Source of the DNA: Oceanospirillum sp048265165
Lineage (GTDB): Bacteria > Pseudomonadota > Gammaproteobacteria > Pseudomonadales > Halomonadaceae
Length of the DNA: 64,000 nt
Direction: 5' to 3'
Assembly (NCBI RefSeq): GCF_048265165.1
Contig: NZ_JBLXCD010000001.1
Span: forward strand, 186,001-250,000
This document shows positions 7,743 through 16,755 of the stretch, in pieces. The stretch's first letter is position 1. Every line of letters begins with the position of its first letter. The notes under the pieces were generated by a model. The model saw only the letters and a program-made list of their open reading frames with translations, was not told where the DNA came from and did not search any database. The position numbers were made by a program, and so were the translations under genes.

Positions 7743-9737
7743 ATGTCTGAACCTCTTCAAACGGCATCCATTCAGGAGCTGGACAGCAAACTCCAGCAAA
7801 CCTTTGGTTTTCCCGATTTTCGCGGTGGTCAGCAGCAGACCGTTGAGCAGTTGTTAGCCGGACATTCGTCGCTGGCGATCTTTCCCACCGGTTCCGGTAA
7901 GTCCCTCTGTTATCAGTTTACGGCGCTGCAGCTGCCCCATCTGACCCTGGTGGTGTCGCCGCTGCTGGCGTTGATGAAGGATCAGCTGGAATTTCTGCAC
8001 AGCAAAGGCATTGCTGCGGCCAGTATTGATTCCACCCTGACTAACGAAGAGCATCAGCAGGTGGTGCAGGATGCCCGTTCCGGTCGGCTGAAAATTCTGA
8101 TGGTGTCGGTGGAGCGTTTTAAGAATGAGCGCTTCCGGCAGTTTATCGAATCCGTGCCCATCTCTATGCTGGTGGTGGATGAAGCACACTGTATCTCCGA
8201 GTGGGGGCACAATTTCCGGCCCGATTATCTGAAACTGCCGGAGTACCGCAATCAGCTGAATATTCCTTTGGTGCTGCTGTTGACCGCCACCGCCACCCGT
8301 CGGGTGAAAAAGGATATGGCGCTCAAATTCGGTATCGCACCGGAACATGTGGTGCAGACCGGCTTCTACCGCCCCAATCTGGATCTTAGTGTGCTGCCGT
8401 TGCAATCCGGCCAGCAGCCGAAAGCGGCGCTGAAGCAGGTGATCGACCAGCAGCAGGGCGATGGCATCGTCTACGTCACCCTGCAACACACCGCCGAGGA
8501 TGTGGCTACTTATCTAAGCCAGCAGGGCATCAACGCCACCGCCTATCATGCCGGACTGCCCAATGAGCAGCGGGAACAGATTCAGGCCGACTTTATGGCG
8601 GGTAAGATTCGGGTTGTGGTGGCCACCATCGCCTTTGGTATGGGCATCGACAAGTCCGATATCCGCTTTGTGGTGCACTATGATCTGCCGAAATCGATCG
8701 AGAACTACAGTCAGGAGATCGGCCGTGCCGGGCGGGACGGTCAGCCGTCAAACTGCATCACCCTGGCCAGCCTTGATGGCGTACCCGTGCTGGAAAACTT
8801 TGTTTATGGTGATACACCGCTGCGCTCCGATATTCAGCGCCTGATTCAGGCGATCGAGGAGGAGAGCTTTGTCGCCGGCAGCTCGGCCTCCCACTGGGAG
8901 GTGCAGCTTTATAGCCTTGCCAATCAGACCAATATTCGCCAGCTGCCGTTGAAAACCCTGCTGGTACAGCTGGAACTGATGGGCATCCTGGAGCCGTTAC
9001 GCAGCTATTTTGCCGAGTACAAATATAAGTTTTTGGCTGATCAGGATACGATTCTGGCGAAGTTCTCCGGCGAACGTGTACCTTTTCTGCAGGCGGTATT
9101 TGCGCATACGGCATTTAAAAAGACCTGGGGTGTGCCGGACTTTGATCGTCTTTATCAGGCCTATGGTGCAGGTGCCGAGCGCCACAGAGTCATTGCCGCT
9201 TTGGACTATCTCCATGAGCAGGGCTTGATTGAGCTGTCCGCTTCTAAGATGACCGAGGTGTTTCGGGTGGATATGACCCGCCTGAAAAACGATGACCCCG
9301 CCGCCAAGCTCCATGCCTACGTGACGGAGAAAGAGCAGAAGGAGATTGAACGGATCGGTGCACTGATCCGCTTCTTCCAGCTGGATCGCTGCCTGACCCA
9401 TAATCTGTCCCGCTACTTTGATGAGAACTCCAGCCCCAACGCCTGCGGCCACTGCTCTGTCTGTCGCGGGCAGGTGGCTCAGCTGACCTATGTTCAGGAG
9501 CCACACTTTCCGGATCAGGGGCAACTTAAAGCCCATGTTGCCGCCTTCCTGCAGAAGTTAGAGGCAGACAGCCCGTTGGAACTGACCGAGGAAGAAAAGC
9601 GCACCTTAAGTGCCCGCTTCTTAGCAGGTTTAACTCAGCCTGTGTTTACCAAAATCAAAGCCCGGCAGATTAACGGTTTTGGCAGCTGTGAGTTGCTCCG
9701 GTATCGGGATATTGAAACGCTGGTTAACAACTATTAG
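7743..9737 (+). CDS. recQ: RecQ-family ATP-dependent DNA helicase
   Basis: A 3'-5' superfamily 2 DNA helicase of the RecQ family. Motif 0 (FGFPDFRGGQQQTVEQ), Walker A (PTGSGKSLCYQ), DEAH with the RecQ aromatic-rich loop (DEAHCISEWGHNFRPDY), TATAT, and the motif V-VI QEIGRAGRDG are all present. The zinc subdomain appears late (Cys in RCLTHNLSRYF, then ACGHCSVC). A recognisable HRDC domain is not seen, so this is the shorter 660-residue class, not the E. coli-like RecQ. The ATG at 7743 follows AGGGAG at a good distance; an in-frame GTG at 7737 overlaps that site and is less likely. The stop overlaps the stop of hrpB in the shared TTAG. Confidence 0.9.
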   Translation: MSEPLQTASIQELDSKLQQTFGFPDFRGGQQQTVEQLLAGHSSLAIFPTGSGKSLCYQFTALQLPHLTLVVSPLLALMKDQLEFLHSKGIAAASIDSTLTNEEHQQVVQDARSGRLKILMVSVERFKNERFRQFIESVPISMLVVDEAHCISEWGHNFRPDYLKLPEYRNQLNIPLVLLLTATATRRVKKDMALKFGIAPEHVVQTGFYRPNLDLSVLPLQSGQQPKAALKQVIDQQQGDGIVYVTLQHTAEDVATYLSQQGINATAYHAGLPNEQREQIQADFMAGKIRVVVATIAFGMGIDKSDIRFVVHYDLPKSIENYSQEIGRAGRDGQPSNCITLASLDGVPVLENFVYGDTPLRSDIQRLIQAIEEESFVAGSSASHWEVQLYSLANQTNIRQLPLKTLLVQLELMGILEPLRSYFAEYKYKFLADQDTILAKFSGERVPFLQAVFAHTAFKKTWGVPDFDRLYQAYGAGAERHRVIAALDYLHEQGLIELSASKMTEVFRVDMTRLKNDDPAAKLHAYVTEKEQKEIERIGALIRFFQLDRCLTHNLSRYFDENSSPNACGHCSVCRGQVAQLTYVQEPHFPDQGQLKAHVAAFLQKLEADSPLELTEEEKRTLSARFLAGLTQPVFTKIKARQINGFGSCELLRYRDIETLVNNY

Positions 9738-12460
9738 GTCAAGGCCCGTTTGGTTTTATGGGTGGCCTCTGCGGTTAACGGGTCTTCCGGCCAGGGATGC
9801 TTAGGGTATCGGCCTCGCATCTCTTTGCGTACTTCCGGGTACACCTCCCGCCAGAAGGTCGCCAGGTTCGAGGTCACTGCCAATGGCCGACCTGCCGGTG
9901 AGAGAAGGTGTATGCTCACCGGTACGCCTGCAATCGCCGGGACATTTTCGGTACCGAACATCTCCTGTAGTTTGGTGCTTACGGTGGGTGGGTTCTGGTT
10001 GTAATCAATCGTTACCCAACGGCCAGAGGCGACTTGCAGTGCGGGCGGCACCAGCGTGTCCAGCGCCTGCTGTTGTGGCCAGCTGAGCAGGCTTTTCAGC
10101 ATGTCACTGACCGGCAGCTGCTGCCACTGGCGCTGATGATTGACGCCGCTCAGAAACGGCACCAGCCAATCCTCTGTAGAATCCAACAGCCCCTGATCGG
10201 ACAGGTCCGGCCAGGATTCATCCTTCTGATCCCCACCGTTCAGGCGCAGAAACTCAATGCGCTGGCGCAGTCGGATATCCGCTTCCTGCCAGGGTAGGGC
10301 ATCGATGCCTTGCTGCTGAAGACGCAGAATGCCCGCCTGATTCAGGGCGGCCTGATCCGGTTTATCACCCGGTTTCTCATCCAGCACCAGCTGACCCAGG
10401 CGGGTTTGTACGCTGTTAATCAGCCGATCCCCCTGCCAGTGACAAAACGGCTGCTGCACGATCTGATCGGATAAGTGAGTAGTTACTGTTTTTTTATCCA
10501 GTATTAGCCATAGCGTTAGGGTTTCCCGGCTGTCCTGACTGAAAGAGCGGGCGTGCAGGGCGATCACAAACTCCGGTTGCTGATGGCTGTTCAGCAGCGC
10601 CTGACGGCCATTGCTCAGTTTGTAGATTCCGGCATCACCTTTGCCTTGTGCAGGGCTATTAGTGGCGTTTTGCTTTAAACCCACCTGTTTTTTACCCACC
10701 CTATCCGGATAAGCATGACACAGTCCTTCAATCATCAGATCGGTAAAGTCGGCGTTCTGCAGCTGGGCTATCAGGCTGGCGGCGGGCTTCCGGGCGGTGC
10801 TTAACAGGGGGAGTAAGTCTTCACTGTTTTTATATACAGTATTCGTGTTTGTGTCAGAACGTGGATGCTGGGTGACCAGCTGCTGGCTCTCTTTCAACAG
10901 ACGAGCCGCCCCCTGTTCGATCCGTTTACACAGGGCTTTATTGGCCGGATCGCGGGACTGGATCAGCTGCTCGCAGGCGGCTAGCAGCTCGTTCTCCGGC
11001 AGGTGTGCGCCCTCCTGCAGCAGGCTGAAGATAAAGGCACTGGCCGCCAGCTGATCGGCGTTAAGGTTGTTGGCGCTCTGATCCGCCGCTTTTAACAGGC
11101 TGAGCCAGCCGCGCCCCAAGTGTGCAGACAGCACCAGTTCACGGGAGGCTTGACCGAATTCCGTCAGCTGCAGACTGCCGCCACCCTGAGCCGCTTCCAC
11201 CAGTTTCAGCTGTTGCAGGCGGGTCAGGGCGCTTTGCCAGCGCGCCTTGGGTGGCGGTGTTACCCAATCAAACTCCTGGGGATCATCCGACCCCCACTGA
11301 ATCAGCTGCAGAGCCAGCTCCGACAGATCCTGCCGGTTGATCTCAGGTTCTGGCTGGGCAGACAGGGCCCCCTGCTGATCTTCACTCCAGCAGCGGAACG
11401 CCGTACCCTCCTGAGTACGACCGGCACGACCGGCCCGCTGTTTGGCTTCGGCACGGGTGACAGATCGGGTGTGCAGACGCACCACACCGGCTTCTTTATC
11501 AAAACGCGCCTCACGGGCAAGGCCGGAATCGATGACTAAGGTGATGCCGTCGATGGTGAGACTGGTTTCAGCGATGGCGGTGGCGAGAATACAGCGGCGC
11601 ATACCCTTTTGCGCCGGAGCGATGGCCGCCTGCTGTTCCGCCAGTTTCTGCTGACCGTGCAGCTGGCGCAGGTCGATACCGGCCTGCTGACAGGGGGCAG
11701 AGAGGGCTTCGGTCACCCGGTTGATCTCGCCGACACCGGGCAGAAAGCAGAGGATATCGCCGGCGTGTTCTCTGTCCCCAGAACCGATGATCTCCAGGCA
11801 AGTATCAATCGTCGATTGCACCCGCTCGGAGACCGGCACGCTGGTGCGGTTATAGCGGTATTCCAGCGGAAAGGTGCGACCCTCACAGAAGAGAATCGGC
11901 ACCTGTAACGCGGCTTCCAGCGCCTCCTGAGCCAGGGTAGCCGACATCACCAGCAGCCCCGCCGGATTATCATCCCGATAGAGCTGGTTCATCTGACGGC
12001 AGAGCGCCAGAATCAGATCGCTGTCCACGGTGCGCTCGTGAAACTCATCCAGAATCACCAGGCTTACGCCCTCTAAGGTCGGGTCGTGCTGCAACATGCG
12101 CAGCAGCACACCGGAGGTCACCAGCTCCAGCCGGGTATGGCGGCTCACCTTATGGTCGCCCTTGACCCGATAACCGATACTGTCACCCACCGATTCCCCG
12201 ATCAGCCCCGCCATATAAGAGGCCGCCGCCTGCGCCGCCACCCGACGGGGCGCGGTCATAATGATCTTTCCGTTCCGGAATGCCGGGTGCTGCATCAGCG
12301 CGATAGGCAGGCGGGTGGTCTTACCGGCACCGGGTTCCGCCGACAGCAATGCCAGCTCCTGTGAGTGCAGCTGAGCGACCAACTCCGGCACCTGCGCCAG
12401 AATCGGCAGGTCGGTTTCAGTGGATGATGGATGGTTAGCGGATGAAGCAGGGGATCTCAT
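9734..12460 (-). CDS. hrpB: ATP-dependent helicase HrpB
   Basis: A DEAH-box helicase of the HrpA/HrpB group, conserved in proteobacteria; the cellular role of HrpB is poorly known. Motifs in order: Walker A GAGKTTRLP, motif II DEFHER (the HrpB-type DEFH box), SAT in MSATLAQ, LPGVGEI, AIAETSLTI, and motif VI QRAGRAGRT. The helicase C-terminal and HrpB C-terminal domains fill the remainder, ending PKHPWPEDPLTAEATH, a typical HrpB tail. Length 908 residues against about 810 in E. coli; the excess is a low-complexity, Gln/Lys-rich region around residues 500-650. The stop overlaps that of recQ. The ribosome site is weak. Confidence 0.92.
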   Translation of the reverse strand: MRSPASSANHPSSTETDLPILAQVPELVAQLHSQELALLSAEPGAGKTTRLPIALMQHPAFRNGKIIMTAPRRVAAQAAASYMAGLIGESVGDSIGYRVKGDHKVSRHTRLELVTSGVLLRMLQHDPTLEGVSLVILDEFHERTVDSDLILALCRQMNQLYRDDNPAGLLVMSATLAQEALEAALQVPILFCEGRTFPLEYRYNRTSVPVSERVQSTIDTCLEIIGSGDREHAGDILCFLPGVGEINRVTEALSAPCQQAGIDLRQLHGQQKLAEQQAAIAPAQKGMRRCILATAIAETSLTIDGITLVIDSGLAREARFDKEAGVVRLHTRSVTRAEAKQRAGRAGRTQEGTAFRCWSEDQQGALSAQPEPEINRQDLSELALQLIQWGSDDPQEFDWVTPPPKARWQSALTRLQQLKLVEAAQGGGSLQLTEFGQASRELVLSAHLGRGWLSLLKAADQSANNLNADQLAASAFIFSLLQEGAHLPENELLAACEQLIQSRDPANKALCKRIEQGAARLLKESQQLVTQHPRSDTNTNTVYKNSEDLLPLLSTARKPAASLIAQLQNADFTDLMIEGLCHAYPDRVGKKQVGLKQNATNSPAQGKGDAGIYKLSNGRQALLNSHQQPEFVIALHARSFSQDSRETLTLWLILDKKTVTTHLSDQIVQQPFCHWQGDRLINSVQTRLGQLVLDEKPGDKPDQAALNQAGILRLQQQGIDALPWQEADIRLRQRIEFLRLNGGDQKDESWPDLSDQGLLDSTEDWLVPFLSGVNHQRQWQQLPVSDMLKSLLSWPQQQALDTLVPPALQVASGRWVTIDYNQNPPTVSTKLQEMFGTENVPAIAGVPVSIHLLSPAGRPLAVTSNLATFWREVYPEVRKEMRGRYPKHPWPEDPLTAEATHKTKRALT

Positions 12461-12582
12461 GGGTAAAGCACCGGTAGCAAAGCGTTAAAAACAGGGGGCT
12501 AAGGATACCGGTTTGGCAGTTAGAGGGAAATTAACCGATACTTTTCAGGCACGGGAAAAACATAATCCAGGAAGGATGACTT

Positions 12583-12840
12583 ATGCCTATTATCAGTCGG
12601 TTTTACGGAATCTTGATCGCGATGTACTTTAACGATCACAATCCGCCTCATTTTCATGCGAAGTATTCAGGTCAAGAGGCGTTATTCGCTTTCGATGGAA
12701 CCATTCTTGAGGGACAATTGCCTAAAAGGGCGACCAGTTTTGTTCAGGAATGGCTTGTTATCCATAAAGATGAGCTGGAAGAGAATTGGCGGAGAGCCAG
12801 AGATGGTGAGCCCTTGATGAATATTGAACCCTTGGAGTAG
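12583..12840 (+). CDS. DUF4160 family protein
   Basis: An 85-residue protein of the DUF4160 family. The diagnostic N terminus is intact: PIISRFYGILIAMYFNDHNPPHFHAKYSG, with the HNPPHFH histidine-rich block. The second half, FVQEWLVIHKDELEENWRRARDGEPLMNIEPL, is the family's C-terminal helix. Function is unknown; DUF4160 and DUF2442 genes very often sit side by side, and are sometimes discussed as toxin-antitoxin-like pairs without firm proof. The gene has an AGGAAGGA ribosome site, and the following DUF2442 ATG is only three bases after its stop. Confidence 0.92.
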   Translation: MPIISRFYGILIAMYFNDHNPPHFHAKYSGQEALFAFDGTILEGQLPKRATSFVQEWLVIHKDELEENWRRARDGEPLMNIEPLE

Positions 12841-12843
12841 ATT

Positions 12844-13098
12844 ATGCTGCACGTTACATCGGCCAAGTATTTATCCGGTTATAAGATTTGGGTTGCCTTT
12901 GATGATCACACCTCCGGTGAGGTTGATCTGGAAGGCGTGCTCAAAGGTTCGGTGTTTGAACCCCTCAAAGATATCGGCACGTTTCAGCAGTTGGCGGTTG
13001 ATCCTGAGCTGGAAACCGTTGTCTGGCCGAATGGGGCAGATTTAGCGCCGGAGTTTCTGAAAGAGCTTCAGTTAAAGCAGAGCCAAGCGGTTCAGTAA
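12844..13098 (+). CDS. DUF2442 family protein
   Basis: An 84-residue DUF2442 protein. The family pattern is clear: LHVTSAKYLSGYKIWVAFDDHTSGEVDLEGVLKGSVFEPLKDIGTF, then the closing VVWPNGADLAPEFL. Function unknown. It starts three bases after the DUF4160 stop, a spacing that implies translational coupling. The next gene, the AT-rich zinc-finger protein, begins 45 bases later on the same strand, so all three may be one transcript. Confidence 0.92.
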   Translation: MLHVTSAKYLSGYKIWVAFDDHTSGEVDLEGVLKGSVFEPLKDIGTFQQLAVDPELETVVWPNGADLAPEFLKELQLKQSQAVQ

Positions 13099-13143
13099 TC
13101 TAGGTAGTACCAGCTAGCTCCGTTCGGTTATAAGGAAATCAAT

Positions 13144-13962
13144 ATGTCTATATGCAAACTTTGTCTGAAAGAATCTAAGCTTAGGAAGTCACATATTATT
13201 CCAGAGTTTGCATATAGATCCTTGTACTCCTCGTCAGAAAAATACTCAAACGATGGTCGTTTTTTTAAGATATCGATGGATAGAGATATTGATCGTAAAG
13301 ATAGTAAGCAAAAAGGATATAGTGAATATCTTTTGTGCCAGCGTTGCGAGTCGCTATTTTCTTCCTGGGAAAGAGAGCTAAGAAATTTTTTCGCGTGTGT
13401 TCAAAAAAGAAAAGGTAACACAAAGATTTCGATTGAAACTCAATGCGATCTAGGAAAAAGAAAGCTCCACAAGATTTCAGGATTAAATTATCGTTTTGTT
13501 AAATTAGGGCTTTTATCCATCTTATGGAGGCTAAGTCTGAGTAAGGTAGAGCATTTTTTAGATTATGATCTTGGCCCTGTCCATCAGGAAAAAGTTAGAA
13601 GGATACTGGATAACTCAGAATACCTCCTAGAAAATGAATACTGGACGGCTATTACAGTCGGAACAATGGAGCATGACGCTCATTTAGGATTTCAAAGTTT
13701 TCATAAGAAAAAAAGGATTTTAGGTCAGCGATTTCAACTTTATACGATATGTGCGACAACGATTTATATTAGGGTTGCCAGCAATTCGGATAAATTACCT
13801 GATGGATTAAAAAACTTCGGCCTAAGAGAGGATGGAACGGTTTTAGTCTTGGAAACAGATTTAGCAGACTCTATCGTTAAAAATAAAAGCACACTTGATC
13901 GCCTTAATAGGCCTGATGTTGTTAAAATGTTCGGTGACGTTTATAAATACTTTAAGAAATAA
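13144..13962 (+). CDS. Unrecognised AT-rich protein with treble-clef/HNH-like zinc site
   Basis: I do not recognise the full protein (272 aa). The N terminus has CKLC (Cys4, Cys7), then SHIIPE at residues 16-21, then LLCQRCE (Cys65, Cys68). C-x2-C ... SHIIP ... C-x2-C resembles the treble-clef zinc site of HNH-type nucleases and related proteins, but a full HNH catalytic motif is not visible, so nuclease activity is not claimed. The rest is basic and aromatic, with no membrane segment. Base use differs from neighbours: three sampled 60-base lines (13201, 13261, 13381) are 42, 27 and 30 percent GC, while hrpB is clearly GC-rich, suggesting recent transfer. Ribosome site AAGGAAATCAAT. Possibly defence-linked; function unknown. 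Confidence 0.7.
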   Translation: MSICKLCLKESKLRKSHIIPEFAYRSLYSSSEKYSNDGRFFKISMDRDIDRKDSKQKGYSEYLLCQRCESLFSSWERELRNFFACVQKRKGNTKISIETQCDLGKRKLHKISGLNYRFVKLGLLSILWRLSLSKVEHFLDYDLGPVHQEKVRRILDNSEYLLENEYWTAITVGTMEHDAHLGFQSFHKKKRILGQRFQLYTICATTIYIRVASNSDKLPDGLKNFGLREDGTVLVLETDLADSIVKNKSTLDRLNRPDVVKMFGDVYKYFKK

Positions 13963-14135
13963 TGCTCTTGGGGAGGGTGTTCATAGTTCTGTGTCACCTA
14001 TTTACTTACAGATCTACCTCGCTGCCGAGGTGAGCGGCAATCCTCATTCGGTATGTTGTTTCCCGCCATAAATTTAGCCTCCTGCTGATATTCCTGTAAA
14101 ATACCGCACCTTGCTTTAACAGCTCTGAAGGTACT

Positions 14136-15077
14136 ATGGAAACTCACGCGCTCGTTACTTTAGAAAATATCCTGCACGCTGCTTTGTCAGCTCCACCCAC
14201 CGAAGTTCGTCGTTTATTTCACGGGCGTGGTCGCTGTTATGAGGGGCTGGAACAGATGACCGTTGACTGGCTGCAGGGGCAGGTGTTGGTGTGTCTGTTT
14301 AAGGAGCCTTCCGAGGAGTTTCTGACAGAGCTTCAGGCGCTGCTGGCCCGCTGGACAGAAAGTGATCTCTGGCAAAAAAGCGGTGCAACGTCACTGCTGC
14401 TACAGCACCGGGCGCGGGAAGGTGTGCCTATGGAGCTGCTGTGGGGCACCCACAACGAACAGCAGGATGTCACCGAAAGCAGCCTTAAATACCGGCTGGA
14501 TCTGGGCGGTAAGCAGAACAACGGTCTGTTTTTTGATATGCGTTTGGGGCGTGACTGGGTACGGGCGCAGGCCGGTCAAAAACGGGTGTTAAATCTGTTT
14601 TCCTATACCTGTGGTTTCTCTGTGGCGGCGATAGCAGGCGGTGCGGACCATGTGGTGAATCTTGATATGGCCAAAGCGGCGTTAAACCGGGGGCGGGAAA
14701 ATCACCGTTTAAACGGCCATGATCTGAAAAACGTCACCTTTATGGGGCACGACCTGTTTAAGTCCTGGGGCAAGGTGCGTAAGTACGGCCCTTATGATCT
14801 GGTGATTATTGATCCGCCCAGCTTTCAGAAGGGGAGTTTTGCTCTGACGAAAGATTATCGCAAAATTCTCCGCCGTTTGCCGGAGCTGCTTACTGAGTCC
14901 GGTCAGGTGCTGGCCTGTGTTAATGATCCGGCGGTTACTTCACAATTTCTGATTGAGGGGATGGCGGAAGAGTCCCCTGAGGTGACCTTTGATTACCGGT
15001 TGGATAATCCGCCGGAGTTTCAGGATATTGACCCTGAAGGGGGCTTAAAAGCCCTGGTGTTTAGCCGCAAACCCTGA
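14136..15077 (+). CDS. Class I SAM-dependent methyltransferase (RlmI/RlmK-like catalytic domain)
   Basis: A Rossmann-fold methyltransferase of the COG1092 type, related to the catalytic parts of the 23S rRNA enzymes RlmI and RlmK. The SAM-binding motif I is NLFSYTCGFSVAAIAGGA. Motif II ends VNLDMAKAAL, and the catalytic loop is IIDPPSFQKGSF, the DPPSF variant of the family. The N-terminal 100 residues lack the PUA domain of RlmI. Length is 313 residues. The likely substrate is RNA, but which base is not determinable. Start follows GAAGG. It converges on the S33 peptidase gene across a long inverted repeat. Confidence 0.85.
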   Translation: METHALVTLENILHAALSAPPTEVRRLFHGRGRCYEGLEQMTVDWLQGQVLVCLFKEPSEEFLTELQALLARWTESDLWQKSGATSLLLQHRAREGVPMELLWGTHNEQQDVTESSLKYRLDLGGKQNNGLFFDMRLGRDWVRAQAGQKRVLNLFSYTCGFSVAAIAGGADHVVNLDMAKAALNRGRENHRLNGHDLKNVTFMGHDLFKSWGKVRKYGPYDLVIIDPPSFQKGSFALTKDYRKILRRLPELLTESGQVLACVNDPAVTSQFLIEGMAEESPEVTFDYRLDNPPEFQDIDPEGGLKALVFSRKP

Positions 15078-15090
15078 GCGTTATATCGCT

Positions 15091-15147
15091 GCCTCCCACC
15101 ATCCTTGAATAGCCATCCGGCCGGTTTCGGCTGACTATTCAGGAGGC
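15091..15147. terminator. Long imperfect inverted repeat between converging genes
   Basis: GCCTCC (15091-15096) pairs with GGAGGC (15142-15147), and TGAATAG (15106-15112) with CTATTCA (15135-15141), enclosing CCGGCCGG. It sits exactly between two converging stops, so a bidirectional terminator is likely, although there is no T tract. Confidence 0.5.
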
Positions 15148-15193
15148 TGTTTCTGGGTTGGCTTGGTTTACAGGCTTTGGTTGTTGGCCGGTG

Positions 15194-16495
15194 TTACTGG
15201 CTTCTGGCCAGAACTCTCCGAGCCAGAGGTTCCACCACGTCGCGGCCGTGGACACGTATGCCATCATGTTGCCATTCTGGGTGTAGCCACACATTTGCGC
15301 CGTTAATCGCGGCAGCGGTTTTCAGGGATTCACCCATATCAACATAATAATCCTGTTGGTAGACGATACACTCCACCGGTACAGTGTTCTTCGCCAGTTG
15401 CTCAAGGTCGTACAGTTTCGGCCAGTCACCTTTGGCGGCCAGTAACTCGGCCACGGCTTTAAAGCCCTGCAGCTGGCCGTAATCCTCTAACATATCCGGG
15501 CGCACGGTTTCGCCATAAAAACTCACGCCCAGCTGAGCTTCACCGGTCGGGGATTCCGATTCATTCAACAGTCGAGCCGGATTAAACCCACCGTGGCGCT
15601 GCATTGCGCCTTCTGCCGCCCAGTTGCTGGCGGCTTGCTCGCAATAGATCGCTTCGTGCAGTAGCACATAAAGCGGATTGGTCTCATAACTGGCCTGCTG
15701 ACGGATCTGCTCAATAAAGCCATAGCGCAGCTGAGACTCACCGGAACCCACTACAAACGGGTTATCCAGCAGGGCGTGAACCTGAGAGAAACCCGAGGTG
15801 GTGCCCAGCAACATGCCCAGATCAAGGAAACGGCGGGCGGTCATCACGCCATCACGACCCAGTGGGTAAGGGGAAGCCTCTAACAGCTCAACAATACGCT
15901 GCACCTTGGCGATATCTTCCGGATAGGCTCGGTAATACGCCTGACTGCGCTGATAGACAGTCTTCACCAACAGATCATAGATGGCGGGGGCATCCGCCAG
16001 CAGTATCGGCGGCAGGCCACCGCAGATCATCACACCTGCCAGCGCATCCGGCTGTACGCTCAGGTAGTGGCAGCTGATAAAACCACCAAAACTTTGTCCC
16101 AGCAGATACCACTGAGCACTGCCAAATTCACGGCAGCGCAGCTGTTCCAGATCCCGCACGATATTGTCGGCCCGAAACTGGCTGATATAGGTCAGCTGAT
16201 CTTCGGGATCGGGCAGAGACTCGTACAGTTCCGGGCCGATACTGTGACTGCGACCTGTACCGCGCTGATCCATCAGCACCACTCGGAAATGATCCAGCAT
16301 AAAATCCAGCCATGGGATGCTGAAGGGATCTTTCGGTGCTTCAAAACCGGGACCGCCCTGTAAAAATACACAGACCGGTGCGTCGGTGTGGCGGGTGATT
16401 TCACGGGCAAACAGGTTGATCGGTTGACCTTCCGGCTGGCTGTAATCCAGCGGAACGCTCAGATGAATATCCCGGATGATAAAAAGATTAGGCAT
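15194..16495 (-). CDS. Alpha/beta hydrolase, S33 proline-iminopeptidase-like
   Basis: A cytoplasmic serine hydrolase of peptidase family S33, whose members cleave N-terminal proline. Residues 46-53 (LQGGPGFE) form the oxyanion HGGPG-type motif, MDQRGTGRS follows, and the nucleophile elbow is GQSFGGF (Ser135). A C-terminal region with QHDGIRVHGRD supplies a candidate catalytic His. Length 433 residues, as in the larger prolyl aminopeptidases. The start has AAGGAC at a normal distance. It is a single gene, divergent from the aldehyde dehydrogenase. Confidence 0.85.
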   Translation of the reverse strand: MPNLFIIRDIHLSVPLDYSQPEGQPINLFAREITRHTDAPVCVFLQGGPGFEAPKDPFSIPWLDFMLDHFRVVLMDQRGTGRSHSIGPELYESLPDPEDQLTYISQFRADNIVRDLEQLRCREFGSAQWYLLGQSFGGFISCHYLSVQPDALAGVMICGGLPPILLADAPAIYDLLVKTVYQRSQAYYRAYPEDIAKVQRIVELLEASPYPLGRDGVMTARRFLDLGMLLGTTSGFSQVHALLDNPFVVGSGESQLRYGFIEQIRQQASYETNPLYVLLHEAIYCEQAASNWAAEGAMQRHGGFNPARLLNESESPTGEAQLGVSFYGETVRPDMLEDYGQLQGFKAVAELLAAKGDWPKLYDLEQLAKNTVPVECIVYQQDYYVDMGESLKTAAAINGANVWLHPEWQHDGIRVHGRDVVEPLARRVLARSQ

Positions 16496-16755
16496 GAAAT
16501 GTCCTTGCTGTCGGTGGTCTGACGGTTTCGGAAAAAGTTATGACTGACGATTACCGGGTAGCTTAAACGAAATACGCCCGTCAGGAGAGTCGCTGGTCGG
16601 GGCAATACGAATTTTTTTAAGTAAAAGAAGTCCTTGGGTGTTATGTAAGGTCTGTCCACCATCTATACCGATAACCCTTTTCGCTTTTACTGGACGGGTC
16701 AGGCAGGGAAGGTTTAGTCTCAGGGGAGGCTTGCTTACTTTTTCCGGGAGATTTA

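Noticed and set aside
7854..8489. A 211-codon open frame opposite recQ on the minus strand
   Set aside because: It is the antisense of conserved RecQ helicase motifs, His/Gln-rich with no family match and no ribosome site.
12583..13098. DUF4160/DUF2442 as a proven toxin-antitoxin system
   Set aside because: Pairing alone is not proof; no toxic motif is visible, so it is described only as a conserved pair.
14016..14031. ACCTCG/CGAGGT hairpin between the zinc-finger gene and the methyltransferase
   Set aside because: Short stem, no T tract; not convincing as a terminator.
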